Shown here: positions 1-8,408 of the stretch, in pieces
Position numbering within the stretch: the first letter of the stretch is position 1
How the letters are laid out: every line of letters begins with the position of its first letter
Assembly (NCBI GenBank): GCA_963781665.1
Contig: CAWAGA010000002.1
Coordinates: 186,001 to 250,000 of the forward strand
DNA length: 64,000 nt
Reading direction: 5' to 3'
Source of the DNA: JAJYIW01 sp963781665
GTDB taxonomy: Bacteria; Chloroflexota; Anaerolineae; Anaerolineales; Anaerolineaceae
Notes under the pieces: generated by a model
What the model saw: only the letters and a program-made list of their open reading frames with translations
What the model was told of the DNA's origin: nothing
Databases searched by the model: none
Made by a program: the position numbers and the translations under genes

Positions 1-1164
1 CTGGCCCGTTCTGACCGGTTTGAGGGCCGCTTCGGCCAATGGCTTGATGTGGATGAACCATTGAGTCGAGATCATCGGTTCGATGATCTCGCCGCCGCGC
101 TGTGAACGAGGTGTATTGCGCGGATAGGGCTCTTCCTTGATTACCAAACCGGCGGCGCGCATATCGCTCCACAGCTTCTCACGGGCTTCAAACCGGTCCA
201 GGCCGGCATAAGCGCCTCCGTTGGCATTGATCCTGGCTTCTTCGTCGAGGATAGAAATGACCGGCAGTTGATGGCGTTCGCCGATCTGGTAGTCGGTCGG
301 GTCGTGGCCAGGCGTGACCTTTAGTGCTCCGGTGCCGAATTCAAGCTCGACGGCCTCATCGGCGATTACCGGGATCTCTCGTCCCAGGATGGGCACTTTG
401 ACCTTGCGCCCGACAAACCGCTGGTAGCGGGGATCATCGGGGTGTACGGCAACAGCCGTATCACCTAATATCGTCTCGGGACGGGAAGTCGCCACCGGGA
501 TATACTCGTCAGAGTCCACCAGCTCGTATTTGAAATAATACAGGGTGCCTGGCTCCTGGGTGTACTCGACCTCCAGGTCAGAGACGGCAGTCCGCAGCCC
601 AGGCGACCAGTTGATCAACCTCGGGCCGCGGTAGATCAATCCGTTTTCATACAGCCGGACAAATGCTTCTCGGACCGCCTTGGAAAGGCCCTCGTCCAGG
701 GTGAAGCGCTGCCGGCTCCAATCGCACGAAGCTCCCAGACGGCGAATCTGGCGGAAGATAATCTCGCCATATTTTTCTTTCCAGGCCCAGGTGCGGCGTA
801 GAAATTCCTCCCGGCCCAATTTCTGGCGGGTTAAGCCTTCCTTTTGAAGGGCCTTCTCTACCTGCAGCTGGGTGGCGATGCCGGCATGGTCCGAGCCAGG
901 CACCCATAATGTCGGTACGCCTTTCATTCGCTGGTAGCGAATCATCAGGTCTTCCATCGATACAAACATGGCGTGTCCGAGGTGCAGCTCTCCGGTCACG
1001 TTCGGTGGCGGGATACTGATTACAAAAGGCTTGCGGGTCGGGTCGAATTCCGGCTCGTTTGGATCGTTTACAGGTTTGAAAAACCCCTGTTTTTCCCACC
1101 AGGAATACAGGCGCTGCTCCGTCGATTTGAAGTCATATGCTTTTGGGAGAGAATAATCAGGCAT
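1..1164 (-). CDS. valS: Valine--tRNA ligase, bacterial type, N-terminal part (runs off window start)
   Basis: Charges tRNA-Val in the cytoplasm. Only the first 388 codons are present; the gene continues beyond position 1. Reading from ATG at 1164 (MPDYSLPKAYDFKS...), the class I signature PPPNVTGELHLGH lies near residue 60, followed by GSDHAGIATQ and the start of the editing (CP1) domain with VATSRPETILGDTAVAVHP. This is the ordinary bacterial ValRS pattern. An in-frame ATG two codons upstream (1170) is an alternative start. It lies about 190 nt downstream of a second ValRS gene (1357-3822), same strand; that gap has no visible T-box or terminator, so both are probably read from the T-box promoter at 4200-4228. 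Having two ValRS genes is the odd feature. Confidence 0.93.
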   Translation of the reverse strand, partial: MPDYSLPKAYDFKSTEQRLYSWWEKQGFFKPVNDPNEPEFDPTRKPFVISIPPPNVTGELHLGHAMFVSMEDLMIRYQRMKGVPTLWVPGSDHAGIATQLQVEKALQKEGLTRQKLGREEFLRRTWAWKEKYGEIIFRQIRRLGASCDWSRQRFTLDEGLSKAVREAFVRLYENGLIYRGPRLINWSPGLRTAVSDLEVEYTQEPGTLYYFKYELVDSDEYIPVATSRPETILGDTAVAVHPDDPRYQRFVGRKVKVPILGREIPVIADEAVELEFGTGALKVTPGHDPTDYQIGERHQLPVISILDEEARINANGGAYAGLDRFEAREKLWSDMRAAGLVIKEEPYPRNTPRSQRGGEIIEPMISTQWFIHIKPLAEAALKPVRTGQ

Positions 1165-1356
1165 GGGCATTTATCCAAAATAAAGAAAATAGAAAATTGT
1201 GAAAAGGCAATCAGTAATCAAGCGATTTGTAACTGAATCATTTATGAGCTGGCGTTCTGGCAATCCGGAATGCGGTGATCGATCCCTTGTATCAGGACGA
1301 TCACAACCGGTCGTTCGGGTTCTTGATCCCTCCCAAAATGCGTCCGGTTTATTGGC

Positions 1357-3822
1357 TTACCCATTCCCATCTTCTCCAGCGGCCTGTATCCCAATCGACA
1401 CCAGGCCTCCATAGACTACCGCTTCCTGGCTGCCATCCAGCTTGGAAACAACCTCAATGAGTGTGGCACGGGTCACGCTGGTTAAATCAGAACGGGCTTC
1501 TTCCAATAACCGGATCAGGCCGGGATCAGCGCAGCCCAATTGTACCCGATCTACTGCCAAACCCAACGGCAAATTCCGCTCGCTTTTATAGCGGCGAACA
1601 GCCGTAGCGACACCAACCAGAATTTCACCCTGCGCAGCGGCTGTTTCATCCATCAGGCGCTCATCCACCTGGGGCCAGGTAGAAAGGTGAACAGAAAGAA
1701 AACCCTCATGTCCGCCAAACAATCCCTGGTAGATCTCATCGGTGACAAACGGCAAAATAGGGGTAAACATTTTCACCAGCGCCAGTAAGGTGGTGTAAAG
1801 GCAGAAGCGGGCTCCCTCACCACGGGTATTGGAAGGGTCGTAAAGCCGCTGCTTGGCCATTTCGAGATAATTATCAGCCAGATCGTGCCAGAAGAACCCT
1901 TCAAGCTCATTCCTGGCTGCTACATAATCGTATCCGCGCAGCAGGGTGGTGACCTGGGCGATCAGCCCTTGCAGGCGAGCCATGATCCAGGCATCGGCCG
2001 GCGATAACGGAGGGATTTTATCCGTAGGGGTGTAAGTTTCAATGAAACACTCGCTGAAACGAGCCACGTTCCATAATTTGGTCACCAGGCGAGCGCCAGC
2101 CTGGACTTTTTCTTCATTGATGACCGCATCTCGGCCAAACCCCGAGCTGGCAGCCCAATAACGCACGGCATCTGCAGAATAACGCTCAAGCCACTCCATA
2201 GGTGCTACCGGCCCGCCTCCCCGGCTCTTGCTGATCTTGCCCATCCCCTGGGGAGCCAGACCCCATCCGGAAATGGCGATCTCATTCCACGGCAAGGCAT
2301 CGAAATGATGAAAAGATTTTACCAGGGTGTAAAATGCCCAGGTGCGGATGATCTCATGGGCCTGCGGGCGCAGGGAGAATGGAAAAACCCTGGCGTAGAG
2401 CTGTGGGTCTGAAAGCCAACGACCGGCCGTTTGAGGTGACATAGATGAGGTCGCCCAGGTATCCATAACATCCATTTCAGGAAGAAATTCACGACTGCCA
2501 CAAATACAGGGTGATTCTGGCCTGTCAACCTCCGGGTCGACCGGAAGGCTGGATTCGCCTGCGACCTTAATTTCGCCGCACCGGGCGCAGTACCAGAGCG
2601 GAAAAGGCACGCCGTAATACCGCTGACGTGAGATGCACCAATCCCAATGCAGGTTTTCGACCCATTCTCGATAGCGGGCTTGCATGTGTTCCGGATGCCA
2701 GACCACCTGGGCGCCCAATTTCAGGAGCTGGTCTTTGAACTCAAGAACCTTGACGAACCACTGCCGGGTAACCCGGTATTCTACCGGTGTATCGCAGCGC
2801 TCGTGAACCCGCACCGATTGGGTCATTTGTTTCGTTTCCAGGAGCAAACCCAGGTCTCGAGCCGCGGCTACCAGCGCAACTCGGGCTTCTCGATGCGGCA
2901 GGCCGGCAAATCTACCGGCCAACCCGGTCATGCGACCATCCGGGCCTAGCGCCACCAACAGGGGTAAATGGTAGCTGTGCCACCACTCCACATCGACCTG
3001 GTCTCCAAAGGTGCAGCACATCACTGCCCCGGTGCCTTTGTGCGGATCGGCATGGCTGTCCGCCAGGACGGGCACTTCCTGGTCGAAGAGAGGCACCTGC
3101 AGCTTCGTCCCTATGAGATTCTGATAGCGGGAGTCATCAGGGTGGACGAAGACTGCCACGCAGGCGGGTAAAAGCTCAGGTCGTGTGGTCGCAACTGCAA
3201 TGGTTGAACCATCTTCTTCACGGAAAGCCAGCGTGTAAAATTCTGCGGGGCGTTCCAGGTCGTCGAGTTCAGCCTGGGCGATGGCCGTCTGGCATTCAGG
3301 GCACCAGATCGAAGGCGCTTCTTTCTGGTAAACCAGCCCTTTAAGATATAAATCCAGGAAGGATGCCTGAGATGTTTTACGGGAAAGGTCGCCGATGGTG
3401 CGGTAGGTAAAACGCCAATCAACCGATAGGCCTAACCGCTGCCATAAGGTCTTATAATCCTGCTCTACCTGCTGGCTCACCTCCTGGCACAGCACGATAA
3501 AAGCCTGGCGGCCGATATCCGCCGGTCTGACCTTGCGCCAACGCTCCACCAGGCGCTCAGTAGGCAGGCCGTTGTCGTCAAATCCCATCGGGTAGTAGAC
3601 GTTGAAACCATTCATCCGCCAGAAACGGGCCATGAAATCCGTCTGGCTGTATGAATAAACGTGCCCAAGGTGCAGCAAACCCGAAACGGTCGGCGGAGGC
3701 GTGTCAATGGAATAGACCGGCCCTAGCGGATTACGATCGAACTCGTTGATCCCTTGGGCCAGCCACATCTCCTGCAAATGGGGCTCTACGCTATTCGGGT
3801 TGTAGGTCTTAGATAAGCTCAT
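1357..3822 (-). CDS. valS: Valine--tRNA ligase, second subfamily (archaeal/alphaproteobacterial type 2)
   Basis: A complete 821-residue class I synthetase. From the chosen start (MSLSKTYNP, ATG 3822; a longer frame to 3873 lacks support) HLGH is at residues 51-54, a CPEC pair at 174-177, the editing-domain motif ATTRPELLPACVAVFVHP near 211-228, a CARC pair plus CICG cysteines at 412-442, and KISKS at 529-533. The cysteine pairs and sequence style fit the type 2 ValRS class found in archaea and rickettsiae rather than the neighbour at 1-1164. It is the first gene behind a T-box leader with a valine specifier. A leucyl or isoleucyl enzyme is less likely, given length, editing motif and leader. 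Horizontal origin is an inference. Confidence 0.88.
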   Translation of the reverse strand: MSLSKTYNPNSVEPHLQEMWLAQGINEFDRNPLGPVYSIDTPPPTVSGLLHLGHVYSYSQTDFMARFWRMNGFNVYYPMGFDDNGLPTERLVERWRKVRPADIGRQAFIVLCQEVSQQVEQDYKTLWQRLGLSVDWRFTYRTIGDLSRKTSQASFLDLYLKGLVYQKEAPSIWCPECQTAIAQAELDDLERPAEFYTLAFREEDGSTIAVATTRPELLPACVAVFVHPDDSRYQNLIGTKLQVPLFDQEVPVLADSHADPHKGTGAVMCCTFGDQVDVEWWHSYHLPLLVALGPDGRMTGLAGRFAGLPHREARVALVAAARDLGLLLETKQMTQSVRVHERCDTPVEYRVTRQWFVKVLEFKDQLLKLGAQVVWHPEHMQARYREWVENLHWDWCISRQRYYGVPFPLWYCARCGEIKVAGESSLPVDPEVDRPESPCICGSREFLPEMDVMDTWATSSMSPQTAGRWLSDPQLYARVFPFSLRPQAHEIIRTWAFYTLVKSFHHFDALPWNEIAISGWGLAPQGMGKISKSRGGGPVAPMEWLERYSADAVRYWAASSGFGRDAVINEEKVQAGARLVTKLWNVARFSECFIETYTPTDKIPPLSPADAWIMARLQGLIAQVTTLLRGYDYVAARNELEGFFWHDLADNYLEMAKQRLYDPSNTRGEGARFCLYTTLLALVKMFTPILPFVTDEIYQGLFGGHEGFLSVHLSTWPQVDERLMDETAAAQGEILVGVATAVRRYKSERNLPLGLAVDRVQLGCADPGLIRLLEEARSDLTSVTRATLIEVVSKLDGSQEAVVYGGLVSIGIQAAGEDGNG

Positions 3823-3916
3823 CTCAGTTACCTGTTTGATACATAGATAGAGTAGAGAACAATGGTCGGGCAAAGCTCATTCACCGTTCACGACTATCGG
3901 TTCTCGATTCTCGATT

Positions 3917-3954
3917 AAAAAACAACGCCCTTCCGTCCAAGAGGACGAAAGAGC
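3917..3954 (-). terminator. T-box intrinsic terminator
   Basis: The RNA stem GCUCUUUCGUCC/GGACGGAAGGGC (3927-3954, all positions pair when G-U is allowed, loop UCUU) is followed by TTGTTTTTT. Its 5' arm starts just after the T-box core, as expected for the competing antiterminator. Confidence 0.85.
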
Positions 3955-4193
3955 GATCTTTCGCGGTACCACCTCAATTCACCGGTTATTAACCAGTGCA
4001 CTCCGCCCGGACAGGCATCCGGGTCTCGCTGTAACGGGCTCACCCGTGCCGTTCTACTTTCTAAAAAGATTTCTTCGGCAGTCGATCCAGGCGACTTCGG
4101 TCCCGGTTTACTGAGGAGGCTTTCAGCCATTGGCGCTCCTTCTCTGGCAGCCATTTCGGGAGTTACTACTCCTGGGATTTGATATGAAATTAT
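3917..4193 (-). promoter_or_regulatory. T-box leader, valine specifier (GUC)
   Basis: The strand carries the T-box core AGGTGGTACCGCG (3962-3974) between a stem I region and a terminator. Stem I contains the AGTAGTA and AGAGA-type signatures; within GAAGTCGCC the triplet GTC at 4093-4095 occupies the expected specifier position and is a valine codon. The predicted regulated gene begins 95 nt downstream and is a ValRS, which agrees. By knowledge of T-boxes, uncharged tRNA-Val would pair with the specifier and with the T-box bulge and favour antitermination. Confidence 0.9.
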
Positions 4194-4199
4194 AAGGCA

Positions 4200-4228
4200 A
4201 TTATAGCGAGTAAAATCAAAATTGTCAA
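4200..4228 (-). promoter_or_regulatory. Promoter of the T-box/valS operon
   Basis: TTGACA (4223-4228), 17-nt spacer, TATAAT (4200-4205), both perfect consensus. Transcription would start near 4193, at the 5' edge of the T-box leader. Confidence 0.85.
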
Positions 4229-4317
4229 TTTGCGTAAGATTTAGATTGGCGATTAAAGAGAAAGATGGCAGGGGATGATGATGAAATGAGTCGATAATAT
4301 ATTTTTCTTCAATAATA

Positions 4318-4346
4318 GCAGTGGGTTACCAATGTTAACCCACTGC
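4318..4346 (-). terminator. Hairpin downstream of the phosphatase gene
   Basis: Perfect 11-bp inverted repeat GCAGTGGGTTA/TAACCCACTGC with 7-nt loop, 42 nt past the stop of the minus-strand gene at 4388. Only a short broken T run follows, so its strength as a terminator is uncertain. Confidence 0.55.
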
Positions 4347-4387
4347 ACAAAAATAAATTGACTTAAATTAGTAAGTTGAAGCAGAGA

Positions 4388-4861
4388 TTATCCGCCAGAG
4401 ACCTGGCTGCCTTGTTCGATCTTCTCGAACCCGGTTTCCAATATCTTTTCGATGCCGTCTGCAATAAGACGGTAATCGGCCAACGATCTACCCACCGGAT
4501 CGTCTACATTGGCTTTATATCCCGCCATTTCGCTGAGAAGAAAGACGTGGTGTTTTTCATTGGGAAATTCAATCTGGAGCGCTTCTTTATGGCCGCGTTC
4601 CATCACCAGGATCAAGTTGAAGGACTGCATCATTTCAGCTGTCAGCAGGCGAGACCGGTGTTCGCTCAAATCCAAACCTTTTTCGGCCATCACCTTTTGG
4701 GCCAGCTCGGTTGCTGGCAGTCCATTCACAGCCCACGTCCCAGCCGATGCGATCTTCCACTCCCCCAATTGCGACCGCTGGATTAATTTTTGGCGGAAGA
4801 GCACTTCTGCCATCGGGGACCGACATTGGTTGGCCGTACAAACGAATAAAACAGAATACAT
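4388..4861 (-). CDS. Low-molecular-weight protein-tyrosine-phosphatase
   Basis: A 157-residue protein with the LMW-PTP P-loop CTANQCRS (Cys8 nucleophile, Arg14) at the N-terminus and the general-acid Asp-Pro motif (DDP, 120-122), the standard layout of this family (about 150 aa). It hydrolyses phosphotyrosine; in bacteria such enzymes often sit with exopolysaccharide genes and dephosphorylate BY-kinases or sugar enzymes. It starts 4 nt after gmd ends, so the two are probably cotranscribed, suggesting a role in polysaccharide or cell-envelope regulation. Arsenate reductase of the same fold is an alternative, but the CX5R sequence is of the phosphatase type. Confidence 0.85.
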   Translation of the reverse strand: MYSVLFVCTANQCRSPMAEVLFRQKLIQRSQLGEWKIASAGTWAVNGLPATELAQKVMAEKGLDLSEHRSRLLTAEMMQSFNLILVMERGHKEALQIEFPNEKHHVFLLSEMAGYKANVDDPVGRSLADYRLIADGIEKILETGFEKIEQGSQVSGG

Positions 4862-4865
4862 CTGG

Positions 4866-5936
4866 TTAACGCTCCATGCTGATTACCTGGTGTTCCCACC
4901 GGTGCCATCCATTAAAGCGTTCTTCGAGGATGCGGCGGCCATCGCCCGGACTGGTCTGCCCGGCCAGCTCCAGGTCTGCATCGACCATGATCCGCACCAA
5001 TTCAGAGAAATGGACCTTGGGCGTCCAGGCCAGCTCCCGGCGAGCCCGGCTCGTGTCGGACTGCAAATAATCAACTTCCGTCGGCCGGTAGTAGCGCGGG
5101 TCAATCTTGACGTATTCCTGCCAATCGACCCCGGCATATCCAAAGGCTTCGTCGAGGAACTCTCTGACCGTGTGGGCTTCTCCGGTACCGATAACATAAT
5201 CGCCGGGTTTTTCTTGAGAGAGGATTAAGTTCATCGCCTCGACATATTCCGGTGCGTAACCCCAATCCCGGCGGGATTCCAGGTTACCCAGGTACAAGGT
5301 TTTCTGCCGGCCAGCCACGATCGCCGCCAACCCGCGGGTGATCTTGCGGGTTACGAAGGTCTCGCCGCGCCGGGGAGATTCGTGGTTGAAAAGGATGCCG
5401 TTGCAGGCAAACATGCCATAACCTTCACGATAATTACGAGTGACCCAATACGAGTATACCTTCGCGGCAGCGTAAGGGCTGCGCGGCTCGAATGGTGTGG
5501 CCTCATTTTGCGGAGGTTTAGCACTACCATACATCTCACTGGATGAAGCCTGGTAAAACCGGGTTTTGATACCGCTTTTACGCACCGCTTCCAGGATGCG
5601 GATCGTCCCCAGGCCGGTCACATCGCCGGTGTACTCGGGCATGTCAAAACTCACCCGCACATGGCTCTGGGCTGCCAGGTGGTAAATTTCATCCGGTTTG
5701 GTGTTATAGATGACATCTAAAAGGCTGTCTGGCGCAGTAACATCACCGTAATGCAGGTATAAATTGACTTTTTCACCGTTACCGTGGGGGTCATGGTAGA
5801 TATGGTCGATGCGGCGAGTGTTGAAGGTACTGGCCCGACGAATCAAACCATGCACTTCATACCCCTTCGAAAGCAGTAGTTCTGCCAGGTACGAGCCATC
5901 CTGGCCGGTAATGCCCGTTATCAGAGCTTTTTTCAA
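4866..5936 (-). CDS. gmd: GDP-mannose 4,6-dehydratase
   Basis: A 356-residue short-chain dehydrogenase that converts GDP-mannose to GDP-4-keto-6-deoxymannose, the precursor of GDP-fucose and GDP-rhamnose. It has the NAD(P) motif GITGQDGSYLAE near residue 8, the SSSEMYG catalytic Ser/Glu segment, SPYAAAK (YxxxK), and the family signature around NHESPRRGETFVTRKIT. Start is TTG at 5936, with AAGGA about 10 nt upstream. No fucose synthase or RMD gene adjoins, so the product sugar is not fixed. It is followed immediately by a tyrosine phosphatase gene. Confidence 0.95.
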   Translation of the reverse strand: MKKALITGITGQDGSYLAELLLSKGYEVHGLIRRASTFNTRRIDHIYHDPHGNGEKVNLYLHYGDVTAPDSLLDVIYNTKPDEIYHLAAQSHVRVSFDMPEYTGDVTGLGTIRILEAVRKSGIKTRFYQASSSEMYGSAKPPQNEATPFEPRSPYAAAKVYSYWVTRNYREGYGMFACNGILFNHESPRRGETFVTRKITRGLAAIVAGRQKTLYLGNLESRRDWGYAPEYVEAMNLILSQEKPGDYVIGTGEAHTVREFLDEAFGYAGVDWQEYVKIDPRYYRPTEVDYLQSDTSRARRELAWTPKVHFSELVRIMVDADLELAGQTSPGDGRRILEERFNGWHRWEHQVISMER

Positions 5937-6191
5937 TAGTGATATCCTTCAAGAATTGAGAATATAGCGCAGGGAGTAGAAATCCGTAAACCTTTTAACA
6001 TGGATTTTCCCAAACTGATCAATCTATTAGTATAACTCAATTATCTGGCTTCATGTGTAATAATGCTTTACTTTTCTGCTCTACAGAGCCCGGTTAGATG
6101 ACGGTCGAGAAATTAATTCAAGGCAATGGTCCTCCATTTTCATCTCTCGATTCGCCGTTCTTTCTGGTAAAATTTAACCCACCGAGGTTAC

Positions 6192-7679
6192 GTGAAAACA
6201 TCAATATCGCTACTACGTTGGGTTTCCCTACTTTTTATCAGTATTGCCGTCATTTTGACCACCGTTGAATTATCCAGCTACAGCCGGGCCCGTTCGAATT
6301 TTCCCTCAGGATTAGTTGTGGCTGGCGTTCCACTGGGTGGATTGAGCAGCCAGCAGGCGTCCGAGCGGCTGCTGCAGACGTATTCTCAACCAATCGAGGT
6401 TGATTACGGCAACGCCGTAATCCAGATTAAACCATCTGTTGTGGGCTATGAACTGGACCTGGAATCGATGCTGGCGGCGGCCGACCTGCAGCGCGTCAAC
6501 CAGCCTTTCTGGACCGGATTTTGGGATTTCCTCTGGAATAAAACCCAACCGGCAGCCGAAATTCCGCTGAGAGCTTCCTTCTCATCTGACCGTTTGCGCA
6601 GTTACTTAAAAGACGAGATTGCCACTCGTTACGACCAGCCGGCTTCGCCAGCCTCGCCTGTCCCTGGGACGGTCAATTTCCAACCAGGCCAGACCGGCAC
6701 GACCCTGGACATCGACCGGGCAGTCACGCTGATCACCGATGCATTGAACTCACCAACTTCGCGGGTGGTCAACCTCACTTACAGCCGTTCGGCTCCCCCC
6801 AAGGCGACCATCTATAGTTTGCAGGTGCTGCTGAAGCAGATTATCGATCTCTCTCCATTCAAAGGGACAGTCGAGCTATACCTGACCGACCTGCAAACTT
6901 ATCAGAACATTCATTTCGTCACCCAATATGGCACCGACACACCTCCAGCGCCGAACATTGCCTTTTCAGGATGGAGCACGATCAAGATACCGGTGATGAT
7001 TTCCGCTTTTCGGCGATTGAGCGAGCCGATTCCGGATGAAGACATGCAGCTGATGGTCAACATGATCGAGCGTTCGGACAACGATTCGACCGACGCCCTG
7101 GCTGCAAGCGTGATCGACCAGACCCTGGCTCCCAAGCTGGTGACCGACGATATGGAAACCCTCGGCCTGCTGAACACCTTTTGGGGTGGCTACTTCCATC
7201 CTGGAGCGCCGCTTCTAGATGTTTTTAAAACTCCTGCCAACCAGCGAACTGACATCAATACCGGGCCCGACCCTTACGACCAGACTACTCCTGCCGACCT
7301 GGGGATGCTGCTTGAAGACATCTACCAATGCTCCCAGTCCGGCGGCGGCGCATTGGTGGCGGCGTTCCCAGGCGAGATAACCCAGACGAAATGCCAGCAG
7401 ATGATCACGCTCTTATCGCGCAACAACATCAACCAGATGATCCAGGCTGGCTTGCCTTTCGGGACCCAACTGGCTCACAAACACGGTTGGGCTATCGAGG
7501 CTCAGGATGGTTTGACGCATACGATTGGCGACGCGGGAATCGCCTATACCCCCGGCGGCGATTTTGTGCTGGTGATCTTCGTCAACGACCCGGTCCAGGC
7601 CATCTTCGACCAGGTCAACGAGTTAGTAGCGACGCTGGCCAAAGCAACCTACAACTACTTTAATGTACCGGCACAATAG
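6192..7679 (+). CDS. Class A beta-lactamase-like serine hydrolase, membrane anchored
   Basis: A 495-residue protein starting at GTG with GAGG 6 nt upstream. Residues about 10-27 form one membrane segment, 38-200 resemble the repeated peptidoglycan-binding domain found before VanW and L,D-transpeptidase modules (GLVVAGVPLGGLSS...), and 205-495 form a class A beta-lactamase/transpeptidase-like domain. All three active-site elements are visible: S262-T-I-K265, S295-D-N297, and K430-H-G432 in the KTG position. The extracytoplasmic location is inferred. Whether it destroys beta-lactams or acts on peptidoglycan cannot be decided from sequence; the fused wall-binding part favours a cell-wall role. 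Confidence 0.8.
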   Translation: MKTSISLLRWVSLLFISIAVILTTVELSSYSRARSNFPSGLVVAGVPLGGLSSQQASERLLQTYSQPIEVDYGNAVIQIKPSVVGYELDLESMLAAADLQRVNQPFWTGFWDFLWNKTQPAAEIPLRASFSSDRLRSYLKDEIATRYDQPASPASPVPGTVNFQPGQTGTTLDIDRAVTLITDALNSPTSRVVNLTYSRSAPPKATIYSLQVLLKQIIDLSPFKGTVELYLTDLQTYQNIHFVTQYGTDTPPAPNIAFSGWSTIKIPVMISAFRRLSEPIPDEDMQLMVNMIERSDNDSTDALAASVIDQTLAPKLVTDDMETLGLLNTFWGGYFHPGAPLLDVFKTPANQRTDINTGPDPYDQTTPADLGMLLEDIYQCSQSGGGALVAAFPGEITQTKCQQMITLLSRNNINQMIQAGLPFGTQLAHKHGWAIEAQDGLTHTIGDAGIAYTPGGDFVLVIFVNDPVQAIFDQVNELVATLAKATYNYFNVPAQ

Positions 7680-7753
7680 AAATTGGACAAAAGAGAAGAG
7701 AGCGGGACTTCGAATGATGATGGGCGCTGCTCTATTCTCATTTCTCGAGATCT

Positions 7754-8407
7754 TTAACCCAAATACACCTGCACGTCTTCTCCATCGTCGTTGACGTGGA
7801 CGTAAAAAGGCGAATCGCTGGGCAGAGATTTATCCAGGCTGTCGAGCACTAGATCGAGTTGTTGGTCTTCAAGCTGGGGGATAAAGCGGCTAAAATGACG
7901 GAAGAAATAGACGCCCAAGCGCAAGGGAAGCGGAAAACTAAATGCGATTAATTCGGGCTTGTCACCCGGGCGCTGCCTGATCCTGACGTGCAGCCAGCGA
8001 GCTTTCTGGCTGTACCACGACAGCACCATCATAGCCTGCCCAAGCAGGAAGGGGATCCACGAGAGCCAGAATCCCCAGCTGAGACCAGCCGCCGCAGCCC
8101 CCCAATACATCAAACCGGCCCCCAGGAGTGTGATAAAAATCCCCACAGAAAATGGGATAAACCACCAACGCCGCCAGCGTTCGATTTCATGCTCCAAGGC
8201 CTGGCCTGCCAGCTGGTCATTATCGTCCGCAGGCACCTGGCTGTCAAACGCTGCTTCTCGCCAGTTAGATGAGATATCTTCTGGACGAGTACGAGAATCT
8301 GTATCAATGGATTCGAGGTTATTGATCATATTTAAGCCCTCGTCTGCCGAGAGCTCACCTCGCTCAATCTTCTTGAGGATTTCGTTTAGGGGATCGTCGA
8401 AGGTCAT
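7754..8407 (-). CDS. Two-helix membrane protein with N-terminal short helical motif
   Basis: A 217-residue protein. The start is set at ATG 8407, one nucleotide after the stop of the upstream gene, which implies translational coupling. Residues 1-30 (DPLNEILKKIERGELSADEGLNMI) form a short helix pair of the type found at the end of the upstream gene product (MILKMVENKKISVEEAEKLLEAL). Two adjacent transmembrane segments follow near 85-130, then a soluble C-terminal domain of about 80 residues that I do not recognise. The pair probably works together at the membrane, perhaps as an envelope-stress sensor; that is inference. Confidence 0.7.
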   Translation of the reverse strand: MTFDDPLNEILKKIERGELSADEGLNMINNLESIDTDSRTRPEDISSNWREAAFDSQVPADDNDQLAGQALEHEIERWRRWWFIPFSVGIFITLLGAGLMYWGAAAAGLSWGFWLSWIPFLLGQAMMVLSWYSQKARWLHVRIRQRPGDKPELIAFSFPLPLRLGVYFFRHFSRFIPQLEDQQLDLVLDSLDKSLPSDSPFYVHVNDDGEDVQVYLG

Positions 8408-8408
8408 C

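Noticed and set aside
1171..1356. Second T-box between the two ValRS genes
   Set aside because: No TGGTACCGCG-type core or terminator is found there.
3915..4154. 79-codon minus-strand open frame
   Set aside because: It lies wholly inside the T-box leader; the conserved features are RNA structure, not protein.
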